The position numbers were made by a program, and so were the translations under genes. DNA of 17,297 bases from Thermoleophilia bacterium (lineage in GTDB: Bacteria; Actinomycetota; Thermoleophilia; Gaiellales; Gaiellaceae). Of the stretch, positions 10,306 through 17,273 are shown piece after piece. The stretch is from assembly GCA_016844515.1 (NCBI GenBank), contig JAERMP010000057.1, positions 1-17,297 of the forward strand, read 5' to 3'. Below the pieces are notes generated by a model. It saw nothing but the letters and a program-made list of their open reading frames with translations, did not search any database and was not told the DNA's origin. Positions within the stretch are counted from its first letter, which is position 1. The number at the start of each line of letters is the position of its first letter.

Positions 10306-10659
10306 ATGCGAATCCCGGGAGCTGACGACAAAGGGCGCGATACCAGGTATTTCGTGGCTGCCGAGGACGCCGGCCAACTCTCGGACGAGGCCGGGCCCCT
10401 TCTCGACCGAGCCGTAGGTGTCGAGTGGTATGAGCATGGTGGCAGCGACGTCGACCGCGCCGCGCTCACGCTTTGTCGCCTGCGCCGCGCGAAGGCCGGC
10501 GAGAAGGGCGGCCCGAGGCACGGCGACGAGGCGGTGCGGATCGCCCTGGCCGAGGCGAGCACCCCCGCGCTGGTGTGGCTGGCGAGCCGCGCGATCTCGT
10601 ACATGGACGAAAGCGGCTTCCCCGAGGCCGTCGAGGTGTGGTTCGCTGAGGAAGGATGA
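10306..10659 (+). CDS. Hypothetical 117-residue protein, the only plus-strand gene
   Basis: I do not recognise this protein. It is soluble, with no signal peptide or membrane segment, and acidic at both ends. Visible features are an N-terminal RYFVAAEDAGQLSDEAGPLL, a tryptophan/tyrosine patch VEWYEHGGSDVD, a basic helix LTLCRLRRAKAGEKGG, a long alanine-rich helix and a C-terminal EVWFAEEG. The perfect AGGAGG and coding-like base use make it credible. It stands alone, divergent from the importer and convergent with the VWA cluster, and the palindrome at 10663 begins three bases past its stop. Function cannot be inferred from its place. Confidence 0.7.
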   Translation: MRIPGADDKGRDTRYFVAAEDAGQLSDEAGPLLDRAVGVEWYEHGGSDVDRAALTLCRLRRAKAGEKGGPRHGDEAVRIALAEASTPALVWLASRAISYMDESGFPEAVEVWFAEEG

Positions 10660-10662
10660 GCT

Positions 10663-10715
10663 GGGGTCAGGTCTTGCATCGTGCACCCTTGGTGCACGAT
10701 GCAAGACCTGACCCC
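10663..10715. repeat. GGGGTCAG-bordered perfect palindrome, copy 1
   Basis: Two perfectly complementary 25-bp arms (10663-10687 and 10691-10715) surround a three-base loop. The outer part reads GGGGTCAGGTCTTGCAT, identical to the copy at 16303. The inner part (CGTGCACC) differs from that copy but is matched on the other arm. The hairpin lies between the stop codons of two convergent genes and could work as a two-way terminator, though it has no T-run. The shared border and arm changes suggest a dispersed REP/MITE-like family; no transposase is in the window. Confidence 0.9.
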
Positions 10716-10737
10716 TAACGATCGACCCCTAACGATC
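10710..10737. repeat. 14-bp perfect tandem duplication beside palindrome copy 1
   Basis: GACCCCTAACGATC occurs twice in direct succession (10710-10723 and 10724-10737). The second copy contains the TAG stop and last codons (Asp-Arg) of the VWA gene on the minus strand; the first copy repeats them and shares its GACCCC with the end of the palindrome. It may be a scar of palindrome insertion or a slippage event. Confidence 0.85.
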
Positions 10738-11694
10738 CCGCCGCCACAGCAGAAGCACGAGCGGGAGGAGTGCGGCTGCAGCCAGGTACGAAGCGAGCGC
10801 GACCTGCCCGGCGTGCTCCCCCTGCACGACAGTGGCTCCGTTCCCGAGCAGTTGGCGGGCCTTGCGGCTAGCCGCATCCACTTGCCCTTCCGAGTACACG
10901 GCACCCTTGGTCGACGCTGCAAGCCGGTCGAGCGTCGCGCGCGCCGATGGGTCCGGAACGTACTGAGGTTCGGGAACCCCGCGACTGAACACCTTCTCGT
11001 TCTCGTCCCAGAACTGGACGAAGACCGTCTCGATCGCTGGATCTCTGCGGAAGAGCCCACCAAGGCGGGCGTTGGACACGGGCTGGCTCTCGCCGTCCGT
11101 GAGCACGACGATGAGCCTGCTGATCGCGGCAGGCGAGAAGTATCGATGACCTCTCACCGTCGCGAGGGAGTCGAGCGACGTTGCGCCGGTGAGGAAGCTC
11201 GAGCGCGGCGGGGGGCGCTCGATGGCGAGCGCACGCTCGATGGTCGCCGCGTAGACGTCCTCGTCGGCACTCGGGAACAGATGCGGCAGCACGCGGTCGG
11301 TCAGCGAAGCGACGCCAACGGGAACCTCCGGCAGAGACGACCGGATCGCACGAGCCGCTGCCTTTGCGCGGTCGATTCGCATCGGAGCGTCGACATCTCG
11401 CTGCGCGAGCATCGAGCGCGAGACGTCCAGGACGACGAACACCTCGGCGTCGGTGCGTACCTCTCTGTCGGTCGTCCACTCCACCACCGGCTGAGCCGCG
11501 GCAAGCGCGAGCAGAGCACCGGCTGCCAAAAGCGCCGCGAGCGGGGCCAGCAGGCTTCGCTTGGGCGGCTCGTCGAGCACAAGCGTCGCTCGGATACCTC
11601 GCGCACGGCGGCGAACCGCGAGCAGCGCCACGACCGGCACGACCACGCCGAGCGCGAGGAGGGCGGCGAGCGGTGTGAGGAACGTCAGGGTCAT
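10729..11694 (-). CDS. VWA-domain membrane protein, BatA/BatB type
   Basis: A 321-residue membrane protein. Two N-terminal helices (5-27 and 48-67) precede a von Willebrand A domain with a full MIDAS metal site: DVSRS (D90, S92, S94), threonine in GATSLDSL (T172) and aspartate in VVLTDGES (D200). A C-terminal helix (298-316) and basic tail close it. This layout, with the N-terminal phrase FLTPLAALLALG, is that of BatA/BatB proteins, which accompany MoxR ATPases and are thought to bind partner proteins outside the membrane in a metal-dependent way. It is the last gene of the six-gene cluster, starting 17 bp after the TPR-like stop with no strong ribosome site. Confidence 0.85.
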   Translation of the reverse strand: MTLTFLTPLAALLALGVVVPVVALLAVRRRARGIRATLVLDEPPKRSLLAPLAALLAAGALLALAAAQPVVEWTTDREVRTDAEVFVVLDVSRSMLAQRDVDAPMRIDRAKAAARAIRSSLPEVPVGVASLTDRVLPHLFPSADEDVYAATIERALAIERPPPRSSFLTGATSLDSLATVRGHRYFSPAAISRLIVVLTDGESQPVSNARLGGLFRRDPAIETVFVQFWDENEKVFSRGVPEPQYVPDPSARATLDRLAASTKGAVYSEGQVDAASRKARQLLGNGATVVQGEHAGQVALASYLAAAALLPLVLLLWRRDR

Positions 11695-11711
11695 GGGCCG
11701 ACCATCCGGGG

Positions 11712-12368
11712 TCAGTACCCGCTGCCTGGCTCGCCGGCGCCGGCGCCGCTCGAACCGCTTCCGCCCGGGGTCGGGTTCCGCCCGCCTGCTCCCTCAGTCA
11801 GCTGAATTCCCCGCGCCCGCTGCAGGGCGAGCTCGAGGTTGTACTTCGCATCGTCGTTCTCGGGGTCGAGCGCGATTGCGAGCTGGAGGTTCGCGACCGT
11901 GGCCGAGAGAAGCGCGACACGATCCTGGGTCTCCGAGACCAGGCGAGCGAGACCGAGCACACCGAGGAGGCCGGCCGCCGTAGACCGTTGCTTCGGATCG
12001 CTTGCGTTCGTGACGATCGCGTCGAGGCGCGCCTGGGCGTCGTTTCGCAGGAGGGCGAGCCTCGGATCGGAGACGGACGCTCTCGGATCGTCCAGGTGCG
12101 CGTTTCGCATCGAACGCACCGCGCGTCGCAGCGCGGCGTCGTCTGCGACCCCGAGGATCGTCTCGGCAAGGGCGAACGGGGCATGCGTCGAAGGACTCCA
12201 GAGCCCGGAGCGCTCGGGCGCGACCCGGTAATCCACGTCGCCCTCGCGAAACGCGTCCTGCGAACGCGCGACATCGAGCGCGAGGAGTCCCAGTCCGATC
12301 GCAAGTGCGAAGCAGGCAACCGCGGCCGCGCCGAGCCCGATGCGCGCGAGCACCTTTCTCCGGCTCAC
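11712..12368 (-). CDS. Single-pass membrane protein with a C-terminal TPR-like segment, BatC type
   Basis: A 218-residue protein anchored by one N-terminal helix (9-31). An N-terminal domain (40-120) of no known motif includes DVDYRVAPERSGLW. Residues about 152-185 resemble a tetratricopeptide unit (ATVANLQLAIALDPENDDAK then YNLELALQRA), the hallmark of BatC-type members. The tail is low complexity, rich in Gly, Pro and Ser (from about 194). The ATG overlaps the stop of the VWA gene upstream by four bases (ATGA). It lies between the two VWA genes, which fits a scaffold role in a Bat complex; that is inference from gene order. Confidence 0.75.
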   Translation of the reverse strand: MSRRKVLARIGLGAAAVACFALAIGLGLLALDVARSQDAFREGDVDYRVAPERSGLWSPSTHAPFALAETILGVADDAALRRAVRSMRNAHLDDPRASVSDPRLALLRNDAQARLDAIVTNASDPKQRSTAAGLLGVLGLARLVSETQDRVALLSATVANLQLAIALDPENDDAKYNLELALQRARGIQLTEGAGGRNPTPGGSGSSGAGAGEPGSGY

Positions 12369-13249
12369 GCCGTCCCACCTTCCTGGCCGCGTGAACGCGG
12401 CAGGGCAAGCCGGCCCGCGAGACCCTCGTGTACTGCGAGCACGACGAACAACAGCATTCCGAGAACCACGAGAATCACGGGTGTCTCGGTCCTGACCGCG
12501 CCTACCTCCGGCTCCCGCCTGTCCGGCGCGGTGCCAAGATCGCCCGAGAACGCGTCTTCGGGAAGGAGGCCTGCAAAGAGGCTCAGTGAGTCGCTCGAGG
12601 GGCCGAGCGGCACGACGCGCAATCGAGTCCCCGCCTTCTCGACGTTGGCGATCGCCGTGGCAAGCGCGGGCACATCGTCGGGTGCCGTCTCGAGATCGCT
12701 CACGAGCAGAATCGATCCCGACGCGATCTCGTCGCGCTCGAGAGAAGCACGTGCGAGCTCGAGGGCGGCCGAGATGCGCGTGCCCGCCCGGAACGTCTGC
12801 GTCCAGGGGTTGTTGACCGGCCCGAGCCTGGGTGCCACGAGCAGCCTCAGGATCGGCTTCAGCTCGGCGGCAGGCGTCCCCGGGGGGAGCAGCTCGTAGG
12901 GGGCGTCGGAGAACACGACGAGACCGATCGCTGCCTCCTCCTTGATTAGCCGTCGAAGCGTGCGGCGAATCGCCGCGTAGTCCTCGTCGGCGATGCTGAG
13001 CGACAGGTCGAGGACGACCACACCGATCCGATCCGACGGAACCAGGGCTTGCTCGCTCGTCTCGGGGTTCCGGGCTGCTGCAGCGGCGGCGAGGAGCAAC
13101 GCGACCGCGGCACCCGCGAGCACGAGTCTGACCAGGAGCGTGCGCCGTACCACGTTCTTGAACGCGCCGATGTCGTGGCTGTCGACCCCGGCCCGGCGCC
13201 GAGAACGGAATCGAAGGAGCCGGCGTCTATTCCGCACGGCCGTTGCCAT
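12365..13249 (-). CDS. VWA-domain membrane protein, divergent
   Basis: A 294-residue protein with two predicted membrane helices (about 37-59 and 257-276) flanking a VWA domain. MIDAS elements are DLSLS (D81, S83, S85), a threonine in GTRIS (T157) and aspartate in LLVSDLE (D185), so metal binding looks possible. Its N-terminus is basic (RNRRRLLRFRSRRR), placing that end inside the cell. I start it at ATG 13249, giving a 23-bp overlap with the BatD-like gene; an upstream in-frame start would enlarge the overlap. It is the first of two VWA genes in the cluster and differs strongly from the second. Confidence 0.8.
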   Translation of the reverse strand: MATAVRNRRRLLRFRSRRRAGVDSHDIGAFKNVVRRTLLVRLVLAGAAVALLLAAAAAARNPETSEQALVPSDRIGVVVLDLSLSIADEDYAAIRRTLRRLIKEEAAIGLVVFSDAPYELLPPGTPAAELKPILRLLVAPRLGPVNNPWTQTFRAGTRISAALELARASLERDEIASGSILLVSDLETAPDDVPALATAIANVEKAGTRLRVVPLGPSSDSLSLFAGLLPEDAFSGDLGTAPDRREPEVGAVRTETPVILVVLGMLLFVVLAVHEGLAGRLALPRSRGQEGGTA

Positions 13250-14207
13250 TGAGATCGATGATGGTTCGGACGCGGCTTGCGAGCCCGCTCGTGTCCTCGA
13301 CGAGCGGTGCATCCTCGGACCACGCCAGGGCGCGTGCCGCGCGCGCGAGCGCGGGTTGATCGTCGACGAGCACCTCGGCGACGAGCTCGAGGGCTCGACG
13401 CCGGTCCTCCGCTCCGTTCGCGCGATCTGCGTCCTCGAGGAGCACCAGAGCCTGCTCGAGCGGCGTGAGTGTGATCTCAGGCTCGGGCTCTAGCTCTGGC
13501 TCGGGCGGCGGAGCTGGCCCCCGTTGTGGCACCGCGAAGTGCACGAGCATCGCGCCGGCGAGGGCAAGGGCGCCGGCGAAGACGAGCAACGCCAGGACGA
13601 GCAGCCCCGGGGACACGCGGTACGAAACTGCTGGCAACGAGATGAGATCGGCACGCCAGGGGTTCGGATTCGTTGAGCCGGCAGATCCCTCGAGGTTCGC
13701 TGCTGCGAATCGCGAATACACGAGGAGGAGCGGCCACTCGGCGCCGACGGAACTGCGCTCCGCGAGATCTGCCCCGGGCCGCGTGAACGACACACGCGCC
13801 CTGTTGAACTCGAGGGCTGCGGACTGGTTCGCGGGAGGGCACGGGCTCGACGTACAGCGGAGCAAGTAGGTCGTTTCCAGGTGGGTCGTCGCTCCGGCGT
13901 CGCGCCGCGATCGCTCCGGCTCGCCGACGACCTCCCACGGCACAAAGTCCGTGGCGATGCGAACCGAGTCCGGGTCTACCCGCCGACGGTCCAACACGAC
14001 GTCGACCTGAGCCGCGATCGTGTCGCCGAAGAGAATGGTGCGCGGGACGATGGAGGCGCGCGCCTCGATGCCTTCCGCAAGGACGGATCGCGCCGGAGAC
14101 TTTCCGCCGTCTCCTCCGTCCTGGGTGGAGACAACCACGACGGCAACCGCCGTCACCGCGGCGACCGCGCCGAGCCCGAGCGTCAGTAGCAGACGTCGCC
14201 GCCGCAT
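13227..14207 (-). CDS. BatD-like membrane protein
   Basis: A 326-residue protein. A basic start and hydrophobic helix (5-27) lead to an extracytoplasmic domain (about 40-195) rich in beta structure (EARASIVPRTILFGDTIAAQ, then VDVVLDRRRVDPDSV), resembling the repeat of BatD. It has a close cysteine pair (CTSSPC, C118 and C123) that may form a disulfide. A second helix (201-224) is followed by a Pro/Glu linker (PPPEPELEPEPEI) and a helical cytoplasmic tail. The start is taken at ATG 14207, 4 bp after the DUF58 stop; upstream in-frame sequence lies inside DUF58 and reads as low-complexity Arg/Ser. The BatD identity rests on topology and gene order more than sequence. Confidence 0.65.
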   Translation of the reverse strand: MRRRRLLLTLGLGAVAAVTAVAVVVVSTQDGGDGGKSPARSVLAEGIEARASIVPRTILFGDTIAAQVDVVLDRRRVDPDSVRIATDFVPWEVVGEPERSRRDAGATTHLETTYLLRCTSSPCPPANQSAALEFNRARVSFTRPGADLAERSSVGAEWPLLLVYSRFAAANLEGSAGSTNPNPWRADLISLPAVSYRVSPGLLVLALLVFAGALALAGAMLVHFAVPQRGPAPPPEPELEPEPEITLTPLEQALVLLEDADRANGAEDRRRALELVAEVLVDDQPALARAARALAWSEDAPLVEDTSGLASRVRTIIDLNGNGRAE

Positions 14208-14211
14208 CTGC

Positions 14212-15138
14212 TCAGGCCGCCCCCACCACTCGCCTCGTCCGCCGGAGGTCGGTCCAGACGAGGAACTGCTCGAGGATCGCCGAGCGGTCATTGGACGAGA
14301 CGACGATCGGGTCGATGTCGAGGAACCGAAACGTCTCGAGCAGGGCATCCATTCGCTCTTCGTTGAGGACCTTGCGCGCTGACGCCTCCTTCCTCCGCAA
14401 CCGGACGGGCGCCAGCCTGCCTGAGCGAGGTTCACGGAGAGGCACGACGATCCCACTCACCTCGGGAAAGCTCTGCTCCCACGTGGGATCCTGGATCACC
14501 ACGGGGACGATGTCCCAGCGGTGCTCGATCGCCGCCAGCCACACGTCATTGGACGACCCGGGGAGGAAGTCCGAGAGAACGAAGACGAAGGTCCCCGGGC
14601 TCACCGCTCGCGGATGCGCCGCGAGATGGTCCATTGACCGCTCGAACCAGTCTGGCGGCCCCCCGTACTCCAGCGACCAGAGGCGCTCGTCGCGGAGCTC
14701 GATCAGCTTGCGCTCGCCCTTCGGCTGCCGCCAGTGTGGATCTCCGTCCGCGTAGTCCAGATAGCCGACGAACCCCCCGGCTGCACCAGCGCTCGCGAGG
14801 ATGAGCTCAACGACCGTGCGCATTGCCTGCGGCTTGTCGAGCCACGGAAGAGGAGCGCCGAAGCAGGACATCTCGGGGCGTCGATCGCAAACGATGACGA
14901 CCTTGGGCGCCTCCTCGGCAAAGCGCTCGCGCACGACGAACTCGTCCCCGCCCCTCGCGGTCGAAAGCCGCGCCGACGCTGCCCAGTCGATCGCGTCGAT
15001 GTCGTCTCCGGGCCGGTAAGGCCGCGATCCGGCGACGTCCGTACCGGAGCCTCTGCGAAGGCTCCTCATCGTTCCGAAGGAGAGCCCGATCACGCGGCGA
15101 CGCGGAACGAGCGGGAACGTCAGCCGAGCGCTCGGCAC
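14212..15138 (-). CDS. DUF58-domain protein
   Basis: A 308-residue protein without membrane helices. It carries the DUF58 signature GSRPYRPGDDIDAIDW (37-52) followed by SARLS and a VVRERFAEE block, then the VWA-like core with VVIVCDRRPEM (80-90) and TFVFVLSDF near the middle, so a degenerate metal-site-like fold is likely. DUF58 genes typically follow moxR and precede VWA genes, exactly as here. Start is GTG at 15138, 9 bp after the MoxR stop. Role: probable partner or adaptor of the MoxR ATPase; the biochemical function of the family is not settled. Confidence 0.9.
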   Translation of the reverse strand: MPSARLTFPLVPRRRVIGLSFGTMRSLRRGSGTDVAGSRPYRPGDDIDAIDWAASARLSTARGGDEFVVRERFAEEAPKVVIVCDRRPEMSCFGAPLPWLDKPQAMRTVVELILASAGAAGGFVGYLDYADGDPHWRQPKGERKLIELRDERLWSLEYGGPPDWFERSMDHLAAHPRAVSPGTFVFVLSDFLPGSSNDVWLAAIEHRWDIVPVVIQDPTWEQSFPEVSGIVVPLREPRSGRLAPVRLRRKEASARKVLNEERMDALLETFRFLDIDPIVVSSNDRSAILEQFLVWTDLRRTRRVVGAA

Positions 15139-15147
15139 CGGCGCGTC

Positions 15148-16254
15148 CTACTGCGTGGGATCAGACCCGTGGGGTCTGACCCCGCCCCCGCCCTCGAAAA
15201 GGGGGTCCTCCTCGGAGCCGGGTCGCGGTGCGAGCTCGAGACAGCCAAGCCGGAACTCGTCGACTGCCTCTGCCCACCCCGTCGCACGGGCGCGGGCGAC
15301 GAACCCCGGCGTGAAGACGACCCTGTGGATGAGCACGGGGACGAAGAGCCGCTCGATGTCCTCCGGGGTCACGTAGCTCCGCCCGTCGAGCAGAGCCCAG
15401 GCTCGGGCCGCTCGTTCCAGGGCGAGGCTCCCGCGCACCGAGCTGCCGATGACGACGGACTCCTGCTCGCGGGTCGTCCGCACGAGCTCGACCACCCAGC
15501 GGTGCAGAACCTCGTCCACGTAGACGTGCTGTGCCGCCGCACGCAGCTCGTGCACCTCGTCGAGGCTGATGACGGGACCCAGCCCGTCGAGGGGGTGCGA
15601 GTAGCGCTGGTCGACGAGGATCCGGAGCTCGTCCTCGAGGCCCGGATACCCGAGCGCAGCCCGCAGGAAAAAGCGGTCGAGCTGGGCCTCCGGGAGCGGG
15701 AACGTCCCCTCGTACTCGATCGGATTCTCCGTGGCGAGCACGATGAACGGATAAGGGAGCTCTCGTGTCACCCCGTCGACCGTCACCTGCCGCTCGGCCA
15801 TAGCTTCGAGCAGTGCCGACTGCGTCTTCGGCGTTGCGCGGTTGATCTCGTCGACGAGAACGACGTTCGCGAAGATGGGGCCCGGCCGAAACTCGAAGTT
15901 CCTCGACCTCTGGTCGAAGACCGAGAGCCCGGTCACGTCGGTGGGCTGGAGGTCCGGCGTGCACTGGATCCGCTGCGGAATCGCGCCGTCGATGCTGCCG
16001 GCAATCGCACGCGCCAGGACCGTCTTGGCGGTCCCAGGCACATCTTCGAGGAGGACGTGCCCGTCACAGACGAGCGCCGTCAGGACGAGCTTGATCTCGT
16101 CCCGCTTCCCGTAGACGACCGTCTCGATGTTGTCGACGAGCCTGTCCGAGATCGCGCCTGCTCGCTCGAAGCGCTCGGGCTCGGACGCTTGCGCAAGGAC
16201 CGGCTTCACCGGCGCGATGGTATCTGCGGACGTGTCTGGAACCGAAGTGGCCAT
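15148..16254 (-). CDS. MoxR-family AAA+ ATPase
   Basis: A 368-residue AAA+ ATPase. Motifs: Walker A DVPGTAKT (71-78; K77, T78), Walker B VVLVDE (131-136) followed by INRATPKTQSALLEAMAERQ, sensor 1 LATEN (173-177) and EAQLDRF (189-195). MoxR proteins act as chaperone-like ATPases that help mature metal- or complex-bearing partners. The first gene of the six-gene cluster, it starts 111 bp past the atpG stop with no strong ribosome site. Oddly, its last nine or so sense codons (GVRPHGSDP) are encoded by a GGGGTCAG-type palindrome (15157-15183), with the stop just beyond, so the native C-terminus was probably shorter or different. Confidence 0.95.
   Translation of the reverse strand: MATSVPDTSADTIAPVKPVLAQASEPERFERAGAISDRLVDNIETVVYGKRDEIKLVLTALVCDGHVLLEDVPGTAKTVLARAIAGSIDGAIPQRIQCTPDLQPTDVTGLSVFDQRSRNFEFRPGPIFANVVLVDEINRATPKTQSALLEAMAERQVTVDGVTRELPYPFIVLATENPIEYEGTFPLPEAQLDRFFLRAALGYPGLEDELRILVDQRYSHPLDGLGPVISLDEVHELRAAAQHVYVDEVLHRWVVELVRTTREQESVVIGSSVRGSLALERAARAWALLDGRSYVTPEDIERLFVPVLIHRVVFTPGFVARARATGWAEAVDEFRLGCLELAPRPGSEEDPLFEGGGGVRPHGSDPTQ
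15157..15183. repeat. Short GGGGTCAG-family palindrome inside the MoxR 3' end
   Basis: Arms GGGATCAGACCC (15157-15168) and GGGTCTGACCCC (15172-15183) pair with one A-C mismatch around a three-base loop. Read on the minus strand it begins GGGGTCAG, the same border as the two longer palindromes. It lies fully inside the open MoxR frame, 7-33 bp before its stop, and contributes codons rather than lying between genes. Confidence 0.8.
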
Positions 16255-16302
16255 CGGCGCTCAGGTACTTCTACGCTTGCGGCGGCTTCTTGTTAGCGGG
16301 CC

Positions 16303-16356
16303 GGGGTCAGGTCTTGCATTCACGCACCTCGGTGCGTGAATGCAAGACCTGACCCC
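16303..16356. repeat. GGGGTCAG-bordered perfect palindrome, copy 2
   Basis: Two perfect 26-bp arms (16303-16328 and 16331-16356) with a two-base loop. The outer GGGGTCAGGTCTTGCAT equals copy 1; the inner bases (TCACGCACC) differ but are matched on the other arm. It begins eight bases after the atpG stop and lies ahead of the MoxR gene, so as RNA it would form a very stable hairpin that could end or pause transcription leaving atpG. No T-run follows. Confidence 0.9.
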
Positions 16357-16364
16357 ACGCAGTC

Positions 16365-17252
16365 CTACATCAGCGCTTCGGCGCCCGCGACCACTTCCAG
16401 GATCTCCTGCGTGATCTCTGCCTGTCGAGCGCGGTTCATCCCCAGGGTGAGCGAGTCGATGAGATCGCCGGCGTTCTTGGACGCGTTCCGCATGGCGGTC
16501 ATCCGCGCGCCCTGCTCCGACGCGGTCGACTCGAGGAGAGCGCGGTACACCTGCGTCTCGAGGTACACCGGGAGCAGTCGCTGCATGATCTCCTCGGGCT
16601 CGGGCTCGAAGATGAAGTCGCCGCGGAGCGTGTCCGCAGCGCGCTCGTCCTCGTCCGTCTCGAGAATGTCGGGAGAGATCGGGAGGATGTCCTGCTCGGT
16701 CACTCGCTGGGTGAGCGCCGAGATGAACGTGTTGTAGACGAGTGTGACGCGATCGACCTCACCGGAGGTGAACAGCTCGGCGCAACGGTGAGCAATGGCC
16801 TGCGCATCCTCGTAGGCAGGCCGGTCCGTGAAGCCGATGTACGAGCCGGCCAGCTCGCGGCGCCGGAACAGGAGCGTCGAGCGACCCTTCTTGCCCACCG
16901 CCACCCAGCGGACACCCTTGCCTTCGGCCTGAAGCGAACGTTCGAGCGCGAACGCGCGCCGAACGATCTGCGCGTTGAATGCGCCGGCGAGCCCGCGGTC
17001 ACCCGTCAGGGGGACGATCGCAACCGTCTCCACGCTCTCCCGCTGTTCGAGCAGCGGGAGCCGGACCGATGCCGAGGCCCTCCCCACGCCTGCGATCAAC
17101 TCGTTCATCGTCTCGGCGTAGGGCCGGAGCGCCTTGATCCGCAGCTCGGCGCGCCGCAGCTTGGCCGCGGCGACGAGCTCCATCGCGCGCGTGATCTTCC
17201 GCGTGTTGCGGACGGAGTGAATGCGCCGCTTGAGGTCCTGGACGGTGGCCAT
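16365..17252 (-). CDS. atpG: ATP synthase F1 gamma subunit
   Basis: A 295-residue protein, full length for gamma. The N-terminal helix reads LKRRIHSVRNTRKITRAMEL, with VAAAKLRRAE after it; the central region has VPLTGDRGLAGAFN (about 96-109), and the C-terminal helix reads ARMTAMRNASKNAGDLIDSL and ends with NRARQAEITQEILEVVAGAEAL. These helices form the rotating stalk that turns inside the alpha/beta ring. ATG at 17252 lies 21 bp after the atpA stop. Its expected neighbour atpD is not next; instead a 26-bp palindrome follows, then a MoxR gene. Confidence 0.97.
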   Translation of the reverse strand: MATVQDLKRRIHSVRNTRKITRAMELVAAAKLRRAELRIKALRPYAETMNELIAGVGRASASVRLPLLEQRESVETVAIVPLTGDRGLAGAFNAQIVRRAFALERSLQAEGKGVRWVAVGKKGRSTLLFRRRELAGSYIGFTDRPAYEDAQAIAHRCAELFTSGEVDRVTLVYNTFISALTQRVTEQDILPISPDILETDEDERAADTLRGDFIFEPEPEEIMQRLLPVYLETQVYRALLESTASEQGARMTAMRNASKNAGDLIDSLTLGMNRARQAEITQEILEVVAGAEALM

Positions 17253-17273
17253 GTGCCCTGAATCGGAGCGGGG

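Noticed and set aside
11706..11718. GGGGTCAGTACCC near the TPR-like stop as a fourth palindrome copy
   Set aside because: Only the first eight bases match and no complementary arm of useful length follows; probably chance.
14208..14456. Upstream extension of the BatD-like gene to 14456
   Set aside because: The extra 83 residues are low-complexity Arg/Ser read inside the DUF58 gene; the ATG at 14207, just after the DUF58 stop, begins a proper membrane anchor.
14734..16296. 520-codon plus-strand open frame opposite MoxR and DUF58
   Set aside because: It lies wholly opposite two genes with strong motifs and shows only antisense-type composition.
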